64,000 nt of DNA from Catelliglobosispora koreensis DSM 44566 (GCF_000379685.1 NZ_KB903292.1:62001-126000); one strand, 5' to 3'. Positions 48,746 to 59,880 are shown, numbered from the stretch's first letter. Numbers and translations are program-made. The notes: generated by a model from the sequence alone, not told the origin.

Positions 48746-49422
48746 AGCTGTACACCCGTGAATGGGGTTCAGGCGACAAAGTGGCCGTGCTGATTCACGG
48801 CGTCATCTCGGACTCGCGTGGCTGGTGGCGCGTGGGCCCAGCACTGGCGGAGCGCGGTTACCGCGTTATCGCGGTCGACTTGCCGGGTCACGGTTCCTCG
48901 CCGCGAAGCTCCTCTTATAGCCCAGAGCTATTGGCTTCCTCATTGCTGGAAAGCGTTCCGGCGCAGCCGGAGATAGCGATCGGGCACTCGCTTGGCGGAC
49001 TGACGCTGGCGGTCGCCGTCGAGCGCCTGCTGCCGAAACGGGCGATCTACTCCGACCCTGGTTTCCGTGTCCCTGGGGGTGCGGCGGACATGTTCGCGCA
49101 GATCAAGACGTTGCCACGGGAGATGCACGAGCAGTTTCACCCGGGCTGGAGCAGCGAGGAAATCGACATCGAGCTGCTGACCATCGCCGACTGGGATGAG
49201 ACGTTCATTAGCACGATGACCATGCAGGGCAAGGACTTTACGCCGCCGGTTATCGTGCCGTCGCTGGTGCAACTCGCCGACCCGAGTTTCCTGGTCTCGC
49301 CAGAGTTCGCTGAAGAGCTGCGGGACAAGGGTTTTGAGGTGCGCGTCGTGCCGGGTGCCGAGCACACGATCCACCGCCACCTTCTCGGCGACTTCATGTC
49401 GTCGTTGGACGGCTGGATCTGA
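48742..49422 (+). CDS. Alpha/beta hydrolase
   Basis: A 226-residue hydrolase fold protein: oxyanion His-Gly in LIHGVISDSRGWW, nucleophile Ser in the elbow IGHSLGGL, acid expected in the second half and catalytic His in GAEHTIHRHL. The substrate is unknown; an esterase or lactonase acting on an acylated sugar would suit the operon. It overlaps both neighbours (ATGA at the start, last base shared with the PAP2 ATG). Confidence 0.85.
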   Translation: MKLYTREWGSGDKVAVLIHGVISDSRGWWRVGPALAERGYRVIAVDLPGHGSSPRSSSYSPELLASSLLESVPAQPEIAIGHSLGGLTLAVAVERLLPKRAIYSDPGFRVPGGAADMFAQIKTLPREMHEQFHPGWSSEEIDIELLTIADWDETFISTMTMQGKDFTPPVIVPSLVQLADPSFLVSPEFAEELRDKGFEVRVVPGAEHTIHRHLLGDFMSSLDGWI

Positions 49423-50018
49423 TGCGTCCGGCGCTCTACGGTGCGGCTGGGCTGGCAGCGGCGGGTGTGGCCGCTGTCGCTCACCCGCTGTGGCAAGGGC
49501 TTGATGACGGGTGGCACATGTTTGTCACCGGGCCGCGTGAGGGTCTGCAATGGGGTCTGGCAATGGTGCTCGACTTCATCGGCGGGCCGAAAGGACTTAT
49601 CGTCACGCTCGCCGTCGTGCTGCTGCTCGTCGTGCTCAAGCGCTGGCGCTCGGCCCTGTTCTTCTTCACAGGCGGGCTGGCCGCGGCCATCGTGGCCCAG
49701 CTCTTCAAGCACGCCGTCGACCGGCCGCGTCCCGGTGATGCTCTGGTCGTGGTCGATCACGGTTCGTTTCCCTCCGGGCATGTGGTCACGGCGGCCGCGA
49801 CGATCGTCCTGTTAGGAGTCATCATTCCGGCCGCGTGGCGGCAAGCCTGGCTGGGATTCGGTGTCGTCTACGTGGTTCTAGTCATCTGGAGCCGCACCTA
49901 TGTCTATGCCCACTGGCTCAGTGACGCCATCGCTGGCGCACTCATCGGCGCGGGAGTAGCACTCCTGTGGTGGGCACTGTTTCAGCGATTGCTACGCAAG
50001 GAGAATCATGTCCATTGA
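49422..50018 (+). CDS. PAP2-family membrane phosphatase
   Basis: 198 residues with five to six membrane helices and the three phosphatase motifs: KHAVDRPRPGD, SFPSGHVVT and RTYVYAHWLSDAIAG. Such enzymes remove phosphate from lipid phosphates such as undecaprenyl diphosphate or phosphatidic acid. Its presence in a sugar-uptake operon is unusual. It overlaps the hydrolase stop by one base and the GH3 start by 11 bp. Confidence 0.88.
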   Translation: MRPALYGAAGLAAAGVAAVAHPLWQGLDDGWHMFVTGPREGLQWGLAMVLDFIGGPKGLIVTLAVVLLLVVLKRWRSALFFFTGGLAAAIVAQLFKHAVDRPRPGDALVVVDHGSFPSGHVVTAAATIVLLGVIIPAAWRQAWLGFGVVYVVLVIWSRTYVYAHWLSDAIAGALIGAGVALLWWALFQRLLRKENHVH

Positions 50019-51678
50019 CAGCAAGGTCAGCGAGCTTCTGGCCAAGATGACCCTGGAAGAGAAAGCGGGAATGCTCTTCCACACCATGATCATGATGGGC
50101 GATGGCTCCGCCATGGGTGTGGAGTCAAATGAAGACATGGTGCTGGGAAAGCACATGAACCACTTCAACCTCTTCGGGTCCGCGTCGGCGGCGGAGATGG
50201 CCACTTGGTACAACAATCTTCAGGATCTGGCAAAGCAGACCCGCCTGGGCATCCCGGTCACCATTTCCACCGATCCTCGGCACCACTTCTCTGACAACCC
50301 CTTCAGCAGCATGCTTTCCGGGCCGTTCTCGCAGTGGCCAGAGCCCACCGGGCTGGCCGCCACGCGAGACGCGGAACTGGTCGAGCGGTTCGCTGACATC
50401 GCCCGTCAGGAATATCTAGCGGCCGGCATTCGTGTATCGCTGCATCCGCAGATCGACCTCGCGACCGAACCGCGCTGGGCCCGGATCAACCACACGTTTG
50501 GCGAAGACGCCGCGCTGACGTCGGAACTGGTGCGTGCCTACATTCGCGGATTCCAGGGCGAAACGCTTGGGGCCCATAGTGTCTCCACGATGACGAAACA
50601 CTTCCCCGGCGGCGGGCCACAGCTCGACGGCGAGGACCCGCACTTTCCTTACGGACGCGAGCAGGTCTACCCGGGCGGGCAGTTTGACTACCACCTCCAG
50701 CCTTTCCTCGCCGCGCTCGAAGCCGGTGGCTCACAGATCATGCCGTACTACGGGATGCCCGTCGGGACGGCTTACGAAGAGGTCGGATTTGGCTTCAACA
50801 AAGCGATCCTGACGGGGCTGCTGCGCGAGAAGCTGGGCTTCGACGGGATCATCTGCACCGACTGGGGTTTGGTCACGGATGCCGAAGTCTTCGGGCAGAC
50901 CTTCCACGCCCGTGCTTGGGGAGTCGAGCACTTGTCGCGCTTGGACCGAGTACACAAAATTGTTGAAGCTGGGGCCGATCAGCTTGGCGGGGAAGCGTGC
51001 CCGGATCTGATCGTGGAGCTGGTCAAGGCGGGCCGGATCACCGAGGAGCGGCTGAACACCTCCGTCGCGCGGCTATTGCGCGAGAAGTTCGCCCTTGGCT
51101 TGTTCGACAACCCCTACGTCGATGTGGCCAAAGCTGAGGAAACCATTGGGCGCCAAGACTTCATGGCCGCCGGATTCGAAGCGCAAAAGGCGTCGCTGAC
51201 GCTCCTCAAAAACGAGGGGGTACTCCCGCTGCGCGCTCAAAACGTTTACGGCGAAGGAATCGACGGTTCGGTGGACAGCCCCGAGGAAGCCGAGGTCGCC
51301 ATCATCCGGCTCAAGGCACCGTTTGAGCCGCGTGAAGGCGCACTGGAGTCGTTCTTCCACGCCGGAACCCTGGAGTTCCCAGAAGAAATCGTTGAACACG
51401 TCGCGGCGGTGGCGGCGAAGTGCCCGGTGGTCCTCGACATATACCTGGATCGGCCAGCGATCCTGACGCCGTTGGTTCCACACGCGGCGGCGATCATCGT
51501 GAACTACGGCGCACAGGAGGAGGCGCTGAAAGACGTCCTGTTTGGACGATCGTCGCCAAAGGGCAAGCTGCCCTTTGACTTGCCGTCCTCGATGCAGGCC
51601 GTCACGGAAAGCCGGAGCGACGTTGCGTTCGACACGAAGGACCCGTTGTACGCCTTCGGATTTGGGCTAACTTACTAG
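50008..51678 (+). CDS. GH3-family glycoside hydrolase (beta-glucosidase-like), cytoplasmic
   Basis: 556 residues without a signal peptide. The GH3 barrel is shown by MTLEEKAGMLFH, KHFPGGGPQLDGEDPH and GFDGIICTDWGLVTD with the nucleophile Asp285; a GH3 C-terminal sandwich follows (ASLTLLKNEGVLPL to FGRSSPKGKLPFDLPSS). It hydrolyses beta-linked glycosides brought in by the operon's MFS carrier (inference). AAGGAG precedes ATG 50008 inside the PAP2 gene. No FnIII tail is present. It ends 12 bp inside the convergent gene. Confidence 0.88.
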   Translation: MSIDSKVSELLAKMTLEEKAGMLFHTMIMMGDGSAMGVESNEDMVLGKHMNHFNLFGSASAAEMATWYNNLQDLAKQTRLGIPVTISTDPRHHFSDNPFSSMLSGPFSQWPEPTGLAATRDAELVERFADIARQEYLAAGIRVSLHPQIDLATEPRWARINHTFGEDAALTSELVRAYIRGFQGETLGAHSVSTMTKHFPGGGPQLDGEDPHFPYGREQVYPGGQFDYHLQPFLAALEAGGSQIMPYYGMPVGTAYEEVGFGFNKAILTGLLREKLGFDGIICTDWGLVTDAEVFGQTFHARAWGVEHLSRLDRVHKIVEAGADQLGGEACPDLIVELVKAGRITEERLNTSVARLLREKFALGLFDNPYVDVAKAEETIGRQDFMAAGFEAQKASLTLLKNEGVLPLRAQNVYGEGIDGSVDSPEEAEVAIIRLKAPFEPREGALESFFHAGTLEFPEEIVEHVAAVAAKCPVVLDIYLDRPAILTPLVPHAAAIIVNYGAQEEALKDVLFGRSSPKGKLPFDLPSSMQAVTESRSDVAFDTKDPLYAFGFGLTY

Positions 51679-52398
51679 CCCTTCGATCTGGGCGACCACG
51701 TAACCGGCGTGCTGGTGAACGCGGGAGAACAGCTCCTCGCTCCAGTGTTCATCAGCCTCGCCCAGGTAGATCGCGCGTGCGTGCTCAAGGACTGGCCGGT
51801 GCCCGGGCGGCAGTTCGGCCAGCGCCCAGTCGGCGGCTTTGTCCTTGCGCAGGATCTGCCCGGTCGCGAGGGTCGCCCAGATGCGGGCGAAGGTCAGCAG
51901 CACGTTGCGGGTGTCGTCATCGAGGTCGGCTAGCAGAGAAGGTAGCCCGGCCACCATCGCGTTTCGGAGATCCTCGCTGGGGACGGGGTCGAGGAGCTCG
52001 TGCGGTGGTGGCCCGAACAGAATCGCGTTGCCCTGCAGCACCATGGTGATGAGCACGGCCAGATCAGGCGCGGGGTGCCGTGCTGGCAACTCACCGCGCT
52101 CGAAGGAGGCTCGCAGCCACTCTCCGTAGAGGAAGTCGCAGACCGGCGGATAGCGCCACGGCTTGACGTCGGACTCGACGGCGAGGATCAGCTCAACGGG
52201 CCTGTCGAATCTGTTGCGGAGAAGCTCGGCGGTGAGGGCACGTCGCTGCGGGTCGGTCAGCGCTCGCCGCGTCACCGCCAGCACATCGATGTCGCTGTGC
52301 GGCTGCATGCCACCCAAGGTCGCCGAGCCATGCTGATAGGCACCCAGCAGATCGTCGCCGAGCACTCCCTGAACCAGGTGCAGCACACCCTCGCTCAT
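51667..52398 (-). CDS. AadA-like nucleotidyltransferase
   Basis: A 243-residue protein with the nucleotidyltransferase signature GSATLGGMQPHSDIDVL (G-S, then D-x-D) and a C-terminal DUF4111 helical domain (GHRPVLEHARAIYLGEADE), the layout of aminoglycoside 3''/9 adenylyltransferases. Whether it modifies streptomycin or spectinomycin cannot be told from the sequence; many actinomycete homologues are chromosomal and intrinsic. TAGGGT on the minus strand lies exactly 7 bases before the ATG. Confidence 0.85.
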   Translation of the reverse strand: MSEGVLHLVQGVLGDDLLGAYQHGSATLGGMQPHSDIDVLAVTRRALTDPQRRALTAELLRNRFDRPVELILAVESDVKPWRYPPVCDFLYGEWLRASFERGELPARHPAPDLAVLITMVLQGNAILFGPPPHELLDPVPSEDLRNAMVAGLPSLLADLDDDTRNVLLTFARIWATLATGQILRKDKAADWALAELPPGHRPVLEHARAIYLGEADEHWSEELFSRVHQHAGYVVAQIEGLVS

Positions 52399-52405
52399 GC
52401 CCTGG

Positions 52406-52411
52406 ACCCTA
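52406..52411 (-). promoter_or_regulatory. TAGGGT -10-like box, leaderless geometry, AadA-like gene
   Basis: On the minus strand TAGGGT (52411-52406) is 7 bases before ATG 52398, inside the end of the upstream MFS gene. Confidence 0.45.
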
Positions 52412-53599
52412 GTCGAAAGTGAGCGCCGGGCGTGGGGTCCGTTGCCAGAACGGAATCGCGACCGCGACGATCAGCACCCCGGTCAGCCCAGCGGCGGCGA
52501 AGCCCCACTGCGGTCCCAGGTTGTCGATGATCGCCCCGGCGAACGGTGCCCCGATGGCGATGCCACACGTCAGTGCCGTGCCGTGCAGGCCCATGGCCTC
52601 GCCCCGGGCGGCGGCCGGAACCAGCTGGCTAACGCTGTCCACTGTGGAGGCGAGCGATGGCGCGCACAGCAGCCCACACGGGATGAGCGCCGCGATCAGC
52701 CACCACCACGGTCCGGCCAGGAGCGCGAGCGGGATCGTTAGGGCACCCAGCCCAGCGGTCAGCACCAGCGGCGACAAACCGCGACTGAGCGCACCGTAGA
52801 CAAAGCCGCCGATGAGCGAATACACGCACCAGAGCGCGATCACGAGGCCGGTCCACTGGGTCGAGCCGGCCCCTTCAAGCACAGCTACGACGGAAAGCTC
52901 CGTGGCGGAAAGGATCAGCGTGGTCGCGGCCGTGACGACGAGCAGCATCAGGAAGCTGGGGCGAAGCCACTGCCGCCGTGGAATCGGTGCCGCGTCGGCT
53001 TGCTCCTGCTCTTCGGCGGCAGAGCGGATCGGCGGGTTCATCGCGAACAGCACGATGCCGGCGAGCACGAGCCCTGCTCCCACGCCGTAAAGCGTCGCTG
53101 GGCTGCCGAAGGCCGTGACCGCGGCGACCGCGAGCGCGGGACCAGCCATATAGGACAGTTCAACGGCCATCGAGTCGAGCGCGAAAGCCGGCCGGCGGTG
53201 CTCTTGCGTCACCAGTGCCGCGACGAACTGCCGCATCACGCTGAAGATCGGAAGACTGGCGAAACCTGCCAAGCCGGCTGACACCACCAGAACGGGATAG
53301 CTCAGCGAGGGCGCGGCTGCCCAGTAGATCGCCTGAGCGATGGTGGTGACCGCGAACACGGGCCGCAAGCCGACCTTGTCGACCAGGCGCCCGAGGATCG
53401 GGGAGCCGACGCCCACACCGGCCATGGTCACCGCACCGGCGATGCCAGCTTCGGTGAAGTTGAGGTCGAGCGAGGTGACCACGTGGAGGGTGATCGCCAT
53501 GCCTGCCGCGGTGGCCGGGATGCGGGCGAGCAGCCCAACGAACATCAGCCAGCGCATTCCGGGCTGGGCTAGGACGTGGCGGTAAGGGGCGATGTTCAT
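52409..53599 (-). CDS. MFS transporter, DHA1-type exporter
   Basis: A 396-residue, 12-helix carrier with motif A-like GSPILGRLVDKVGLRPVF between helices 2 and 3. Probable efflux of small drugs or metabolites; the substrate is unknown. ATG 53599 is favoured; in-frame ATGs at 53626/53623 lie in the loop of a hairpin whose right arm carries the GGAGG ribosome site for 53599. It is followed at 11 bp by the AadA-like gene on the same strand. Confidence 0.82.
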   Translation of the reverse strand: MNIAPYRHVLAQPGMRWLMFVGLLARIPATAAGMAITLHVVTSLDLNFTEAGIAGAVTMAGVGVGSPILGRLVDKVGLRPVFAVTTIAQAIYWAAAPSLSYPVLVVSAGLAGFASLPIFSVMRQFVAALVTQEHRRPAFALDSMAVELSYMAGPALAVAAVTAFGSPATLYGVGAGLVLAGIVLFAMNPPIRSAAEEQEQADAAPIPRRQWLRPSFLMLLVVTAATTLILSATELSVVAVLEGAGSTQWTGLVIALWCVYSLIGGFVYGALSRGLSPLVLTAGLGALTIPLALLAGPWWWLIAALIPCGLLCAPSLASTVDSVSQLVPAAARGEAMGLHGTALTCGIAIGAPFAGAIIDNLGPQWGFAAAGLTGVLIVAVAIPFWQRTPRPALTFD

Positions 53600-53603
53600 A
53601 ACG

Positions 53604-53642
53604 GTCGGTACCTCCGAGCCCATCATGCCCGGAGGTACCGAC
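53604..53642 (-). promoter_or_regulatory. Hairpin that can cover the ribosome site of the MFS gene
   Basis: Perfect 13-bp arms GTCGGTACCTCCG (53604-53616) and CGGAGGTACCGAC (53630-53642), 13-base loop; the sequence is the same read on either strand. In the minus-strand mRNA the 3' arm contains GGAGG, 11 bases before AUG 53599, so pairing would hide it. It lies 10 bp after the chitinase stop and lacks a T-tract, but could double as a terminator for that gene. Confidence 0.6.
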
Positions 53643-53652
53643 AGATTTCTAA

Positions 53653-55281
<1,629 letters not shown>

Positions 55282-55317
55282 GTGATCTCCCGTCAAGAAG
55301 GTGGGTGCGCAAACGTT

Positions 55318-55363
55318 AAGTTAACTTTCCTAAAAATAGAAGATGTCTTAGGAAAGATCTAAG
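55318..55363. promoter_or_regulatory. Palindromes upstream of the chitinase gene
   Basis: AAGTTAACTT (55318-55327) is a perfect palindrome. CTTTCCTAA (55325-55333) and TTAGGAAAG (55348-55356) form an inverted repeat with 14-base spacer, and CTTAG/CTAAG (55347-55363) a further one with a 7-base spacer. The sites extend into the pncA stop. Probable operator(s) of the chitinase promoter; the regulator is unknown. Confidence 0.5.
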
Positions 55364-55908
55364 GCGACATCATGCTGCGCGAGTTCTTCGAGCGCAAGCT
55401 CAGTGGTGTGCGGGGCGACCCCGGCGGTCAGCCCGACCAGCACCGTCGTCTGAAAGCCCTCGCGAGCGGCATCGAGGGCCGTCGCCTTCACACAATGGTC
55501 AGTGGCTATGCCGACGACATCGACCGTGTCAACATCATGCATGCGCAGCCACGCCGCGAGATTGATGCTTCCCGCCGTGCCCTCGAAACCGGAGTAGGCC
55601 GCCGCGTGCGCGCCCTTCTGGAACACCGCTTCGATCTTGTCGGTGTCCAGGTTGGGGTGAAACTCGGCGCCCGGTGTCCCAGCGATGCAGTGCACCGGCC
55701 AGCTGTCCACAAAGTCTGGTGGATTGCCGAAATGCGCTCCGGGATCGGTGTGAAAGTCTTTCGTGGCAACGATGTGGTCCCACGGGAGGCGGCTCGGGGC
55801 CAGCGCGGCACTGATCTTCGACGCTACGGCGGCTCCGCCTTCCACCGCAAGCGAACCGCCTTCGCAGAAGTCGTTCTGAACGTCCACAATGATCAGGGCA
55901 CGGGACAT
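55348..55908 (-). CDS. pncA: Nicotinamidase (isochorismatase family)
   Basis: A 186-residue enzyme that deamidates nicotinamide to nicotinate in NAD salvage. Catalytic Asp10 lies in IIVDVQNDFCEGGSL, Lys in VFQKGAH and the nucleophile Cys in GIATDHCVKATALDA; metal ligands are in KDFHTDPGAHF. It starts 4 bp after the pncB stop, so the two consecutive steps of the Preiss-Handler salvage pathway are co-transcribed. In mycobacteria the same activity converts pyrazinamide to its active acid. Confidence 0.95.
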   Translation of the reverse strand: MSRALIIVDVQNDFCEGGSLAVEGGAAVASKISAALAPSRLPWDHIVATKDFHTDPGAHFGNPPDFVDSWPVHCIAGTPGAEFHPNLDTDKIEAVFQKGAHAAAYSGFEGTAGSINLAAWLRMHDVDTVDVVGIATDHCVKATALDAAREGFQTTVLVGLTAGVAPHTTELALEELAQHDVALDLS

Positions 55909-55912
55909 CTGG

Positions 55913-57190
55913 CTACTCCAAGGTCACGGGGATGGCCGGGTCTCCGGAGGACAGTTTAAGCCCCTCCCACGGTATCGAGATCAGGCAATCACGCAGATGA
56001 TCGCGACTTTCCTTTAGCGTCGGCAGATCGCTGACTGGCTCGCCGTTGACGATGAACTCGCGCTGCAAGGCGCGATCTCCCGTCATCGCGGCTGGAGTGC
56101 CTTGGGAGACAACGACTTCCTCTGTTGCCGTGCCGGTTGGCTTATGCCGGCGGACCGCCGTCTTGCGCCCGCCAATGGAACCCTTGTTCTCCGAGCGCTT
56201 CATGACGGCCCGTCCCTCGACTTCGACGAGCTTGTAAACCAGGCCCGCTGTCGGGGCACCGGATCCGATCACGACAGCCGTGCCGGCCCCGTAGATGTCA
56301 ACGGGTTCGGCTCGCAGCGCGGCGATCGCGTACTCATCTAGATCTCCACTCACGACAATCTTCACGTCGGGCGCGCCAAGCTCATCGAGCAGCGCGCGTG
56401 ACTGCGCCGCTAGGACGGACAGATCGCCAGAGTCGATGCGGATCGCGCGCAGATTCGGCCCAGCGACCTCGATAGCGTTGCGGATGCCCTGCGTGATGTC
56501 GTAGGTGTCCACCAAAAGAGTGGTGTCATAGCCGAGCGCGTCGATCTGTGAAGCGAAGGCGGCCTTCTCGTCATCGTGCAGGAGCGTGAACGCGTGCGCC
56601 GCCGTGCCAGCGGTCGGAATGCCGTAACGCAAACCCGCGGCGAGATTCGAAGTGGCCGAGAAACCCGCGAGATAGGCCGCCCGGGCCGCGGCCACAGCGC
56701 TTTCTTCCTGAGTACGCCGTGAGCCCATCTCAATCACAGCACGCCCCTTGGCCGCGGTGACCATGCGGGCCGCCGCCGCGGCGACGGCGCAGTCGTGGTT
56801 GAGCACCGACAGGATCAGCGTTTCCATGACGACACACTCGGCGAAACTGCCGGAAACGGTCAGTATCGGGGAGTTAGGGAAGAAAAGCTCGCCTTCGGCG
56901 TACCCACTGATGTTGCCTTTGAAGGTGTATTGGCTGAGCCAATCGGCGGTGTTGGCGCCGACGATGCGGTTTTGCGCGAGGAATTCGATCTCCTCGGCGC
57001 CGAACCGGAAATCACGCAGCAGATCGAGGAGGCGCCCCGTTCCCGCTACCACGCCGTAGCGGCGCCCAGGCGGCAGCCGCCGGGCGAAAACCTCGAATAC
57101 GCACTGCCGGGAGGCTGTGCCATCTTTCAAGGCGGCGCTAACCATCGTTAGCTCGTAGTGGTCGGTCAGCAATCCGGGAGATCCGCGCAC
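55913..57190 (-). CDS. pncB: Nicotinate phosphoribosyltransferase
   Basis: A 425-residue enzyme that joins nicotinate to PRPP with ATP hydrolysis. It begins with [18 protein letters not shown], the family start, and has [40 protein letters not shown] and [11 protein letters not shown] (PRPP and product contacts). GTG 57190 begins the conserved start; TAAGCT on the minus strand is 6 bases upstream. It is divergent from clpS, as Rv1330c is from Rv1331 in M. tuberculosis. Confidence 0.95.
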   Translation of the reverse strand: MRGSPGLLTDHYELTMVSAALKDGTASRQCVFEVFARRLPPGRRYGVVAGTGRLLDLLRDFRFGAEEIEFLAQNRIVGANTADWLSQYTFKGNISGYAEGELFFPNSPILTVSGSFAECVVMETLILSVLNHDCAVAAAAARMVTAAKGRAVIEMGSRRTQEESAVAAARAAYLAGFSATSNLAAGLRYGIPTAGTAAHAFTLLHDDEKAAFASQIDALGYDTTLLVDTYDITQGIRNAIEVAGPNLRAIRIDSGDLSVLAAQSRALLDELGAPDVKIVVSGDLDEYAIAALRAEPVDIYGAGTAVVIGSGAPTAGLVYKLVEVEGRAVMKRSENKGSIGGRKTAVRRHKPTGTATEEVVVSQGTPAAMTGDRALQREFIVNGEPVSDLPTLKESRDHLRDCLISIPWEGLKLSSGDPAIPVTLE

Positions 57191-57196
57191 ATGGAC

Positions 57197-57245
57197 AGCT
57201 TAGGTTTTCAGCGGTGTCGCCGGAGGACCCATCCGTTCGTAGGAT
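57197..57245. promoter_or_regulatory. Divergent leaderless-type promoters, pncB / clpS
   Basis: Minus strand TAAGCT (57202-57197) lies 6 bases before the pncB GTG; plus strand TAGGAT (57240-57245) lies exactly 7 bases before GTG 57253 of clpS. No ribosome site precedes either. Confidence 0.5.
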
Positions 57246-57252
57246 GGGGCTT

Positions 57253-57552
57253 GTGACCGCCGCCCCGCATACCGCGCCGAGCCAGACGGCCGACCCGGAC
57301 ACTGGCTATGAGCTGGAGCCAGACCGCCCTTGGGTAACCATCGTGCACAACGACCCGGTTAACCTCATGAACTATGTGACATGGGTGTTCCAGCAGCTCT
57401 TCGGGTACAGCAAGGACAAGGCGGAGCTTCTGATGCTGGACGTCCACCACAAGGGCCGGGCCGTGGTCAGCTGCGGCGCCCGTGAGCGGATGGAATACGA
57501 CGCCTCCTGCCTGCACGGCTATGGCTTATGGGCGACGGTGGACAAGTCGTGA
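57253..57552 (+). CDS. clpS: ClpS adaptor of the ClpAP/ClpCP protease
   Basis: A 99-residue N-degron adaptor that delivers proteins with destabilising N-termini to the Clp protease. [24 protein letters not shown] is the hallmark segment, and [32 protein letters not shown] completes the fold. GTG 57253 is chosen because TAGGAT precedes it by 7 bases and the length then agrees with mycobacterial ClpS; ATG 57244 overlaps that box. Its stop overlaps the DUF2017 start (GTGA). Confidence 0.93.
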   Translation: MTAAPHTAPSQTADPDTGYELEPDRPWVTIVHNDPVNLMNYVTWVFQQLFGYSKDKAELLMLDVHHKGRAVVSCGARERMEYDASCLHGYGLWATVDKS

Positions 57553-58049
57553 CGTTTTTCAGGCGCAGTGGCCAGGACTGTGTGGCCACGTTCCGCCCAG
57601 ATGAAGTCCGCCTCTTGCGGAAAGTCGCAGAAGAAGTGGTCGGGCTCTTGACGGACGGCTTCGACCGGGAAGACCCGGTCGTCGGACGCCTGTTCCCCGA
57701 TGTCTATCCCGACTCGCAAAAGGACTCAGACGAGTTCCGGCGCTTCACCGAGGGCGACCTTAAAACGGCGAAGATCGATCAAGCGGGCGCGATTCTGGCG
57801 GCCCTTCCGGAAGAAGGCGAAGGCGAGGTTCGGCTCGATCCTGAAGCCTCGCTCGCGTGGCTGCGCGGGCTCAACGACGCCCGGCTCGCCCTGGGGATCC
57901 GGCTGGAGATCACGGACGACACGCTGCTCGACTACGAACTCGATGAGGCGATCGCCGAGGACCCGAGTTCTCCGCGCGTGTTTCAGCTGAGTGTTTACTC
58001 CTATCTCGGATATTTACAGGATTCATTGCTCACCGCCCTCAGCCGGTGA
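57549..58049 (+). CDS. DUF2017 protein (ClpS-linked)
   Basis: A 166-residue cytoplasmic protein of the actinobacterial DUF2017 family, always found after clpS. It reads [20 protein letters not shown], then [19 protein letters not shown], and ends [16 protein letters not shown]. Function unknown; the constant linkage suggests a role in Clp-dependent turnover or in the sulfur-carrier genes next to it. The GTG overlaps the clpS stop. Confidence 0.88.
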   Translation: MTFFRRSGQDCVATFRPDEVRLLRKVAEEVVGLLTDGFDREDPVVGRLFPDVYPDSQKDSDEFRRFTEGDLKTAKIDQAGAILAALPEEGEGEVRLDPEASLAWLRGLNDARLALGIRLEITDDTLLDYELDEAIAEDPSSPRVFQLSVYSYLGYLQDSLLTALSR

Positions 58050-58083
58050 CCGGAGTCACCGCCTTTCGGTGGGGTCAAAGCGC

Positions 58084-58089
58084 TAAGCT
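58084..58089 (+). promoter_or_regulatory. TAAGCT -10-like box, leaderless geometry, mec
   Basis: TAAGCT lies exactly 7 bases before GTG 58097 and fixes it as the mec start; no ribosome site is present. Confidence 0.5.
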
Positions 58090-58096
58090 CGCATTC

Positions 58097-58555
58097 GTGC
58101 TGACCATCGAACAGGCGATTCTCGACGAGATCGTCGCCCATGCCCGCCGGGACCATCCCGACGAGGCGTGCGGTGTGGTCACAGGCCCCATCGGATCAGA
58201 CCGCCCCGTGCGGCACATCCCGATGGAGAACGCTGAGCGTTCGACGACCTTCTATCGCTTCGATTCGCTGGAGCAACTGAAGGTCTGGCGGGAGATGGAC
58301 GACCGTGACGAGGAAGTTGTGGTCATCTATCACTCCCACACCGCAACCGAGGCATACCCTTCCCGCACAGACGTCAGTCTCGCGGCAGAGCCTGGTGCCC
58401 ACTATCTTCTGGTCTCAACCCGTGAGCCTGAGTCGACCGAAATCAGGTCGTTCCGTATTCTTGACGGCGTGGTGACGGAAGAGCCGGTGAATGCCGTGCA
58501 GTCGTACCTGTTTGGGCAAACCCCAAACGCGGTTGATTACGAGTGTCGCAGCTGA
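58097..58555 (+). CDS. mec: JAMM metallopeptidase Mec (Mov34 type), CysO-linked
   Basis: A 152-residue zinc peptidase. The JAMM site is complete: Glu23 (HPDEACGVV), then H79-S-H81-x7-S89-x2-D92. In M. tuberculosis Mec releases cysteine from CysO-cysteine made by CysM. It sits directly before cysO and cysM here. Because the CysO in this window has a 12-residue tail after its Gly-Gly, this peptidase may also mature CysO (inference from QbsD-type JAMM proteins). GTG 58097 is chosen from the promoter geometry. Confidence 0.92.
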   Translation: MLTIEQAILDEIVAHARRDHPDEACGVVTGPIGSDRPVRHIPMENAERSTTFYRFDSLEQLKVWREMDDRDEEVVVIYHSHTATEAYPSRTDVSLAAEPGAHYLLVSTREPESTEIRSFRILDGVVTEEPVNAVQSYLFGQTPNAVDYECRS

Positions 58556-58611
58556 AAGCTGACCCGTAATCCATACCCGTACGTCTTTCTTCTTCCAGGA
58601 GTTATCTAGTC

Positions 58612-58923
58612 ATGGCTATCGATGTTCGTATCCCCACCATCCTCCGCTCTTACACCGGCGGCTCGAAGGCGGTTTCCGGCACCGGCGACACCCTCGCCGA
58701 CCTGCTCACCAACCTCGACGGGGCGCACCCGGGCCTGCGTGGCCGCCTGGTCACCCCCGAGGGCGGGCTGCACCGCTTCGTCAACATCTACGTCAACGAC
58801 GAGGATGTGCGCTTCCTCGGCTCGCTTGAAGCCAAGCTCAATGACGGCGACACCGTGACGATCCTGCCCGCCGTGGCTGGCGGCGCCCTAGGATTCGCCG
58901 CGGCGCACGCCCTTCGCGGGTGA
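58612..58923 (+). CDS. cysO: CysO sulfur-carrier protein with a C-terminal extension
   Basis: A 103-residue ThiS/MoaD-like ubiquitin-fold carrier. It begins MAIDVRIPTILRSYTGG, has VNDEDVRFLGSLEAKLNDGD, and reaches the functional VTILPAVAGG with Gly-Gly at residues 90-91. In M. tuberculosis CysO ends there so that the carboxylate can be thiolated. Here ALGFAAAHALRG follows before the stop, a 12-residue tail that must be removed before activation. AGGAG lies 11 bases before the ATG. CysM follows after 6 bp. Confidence 0.92.
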   Translation: MAIDVRIPTILRSYTGGSKAVSGTGDTLADLLTNLDGAHPGLRGRLVTPEGGLHRFVNIYVNDEDVRFLGSLEAKLNDGDTVTILPAVAGGALGFAAAHALRG

Positions 58924-59880
<957 letters not shown>

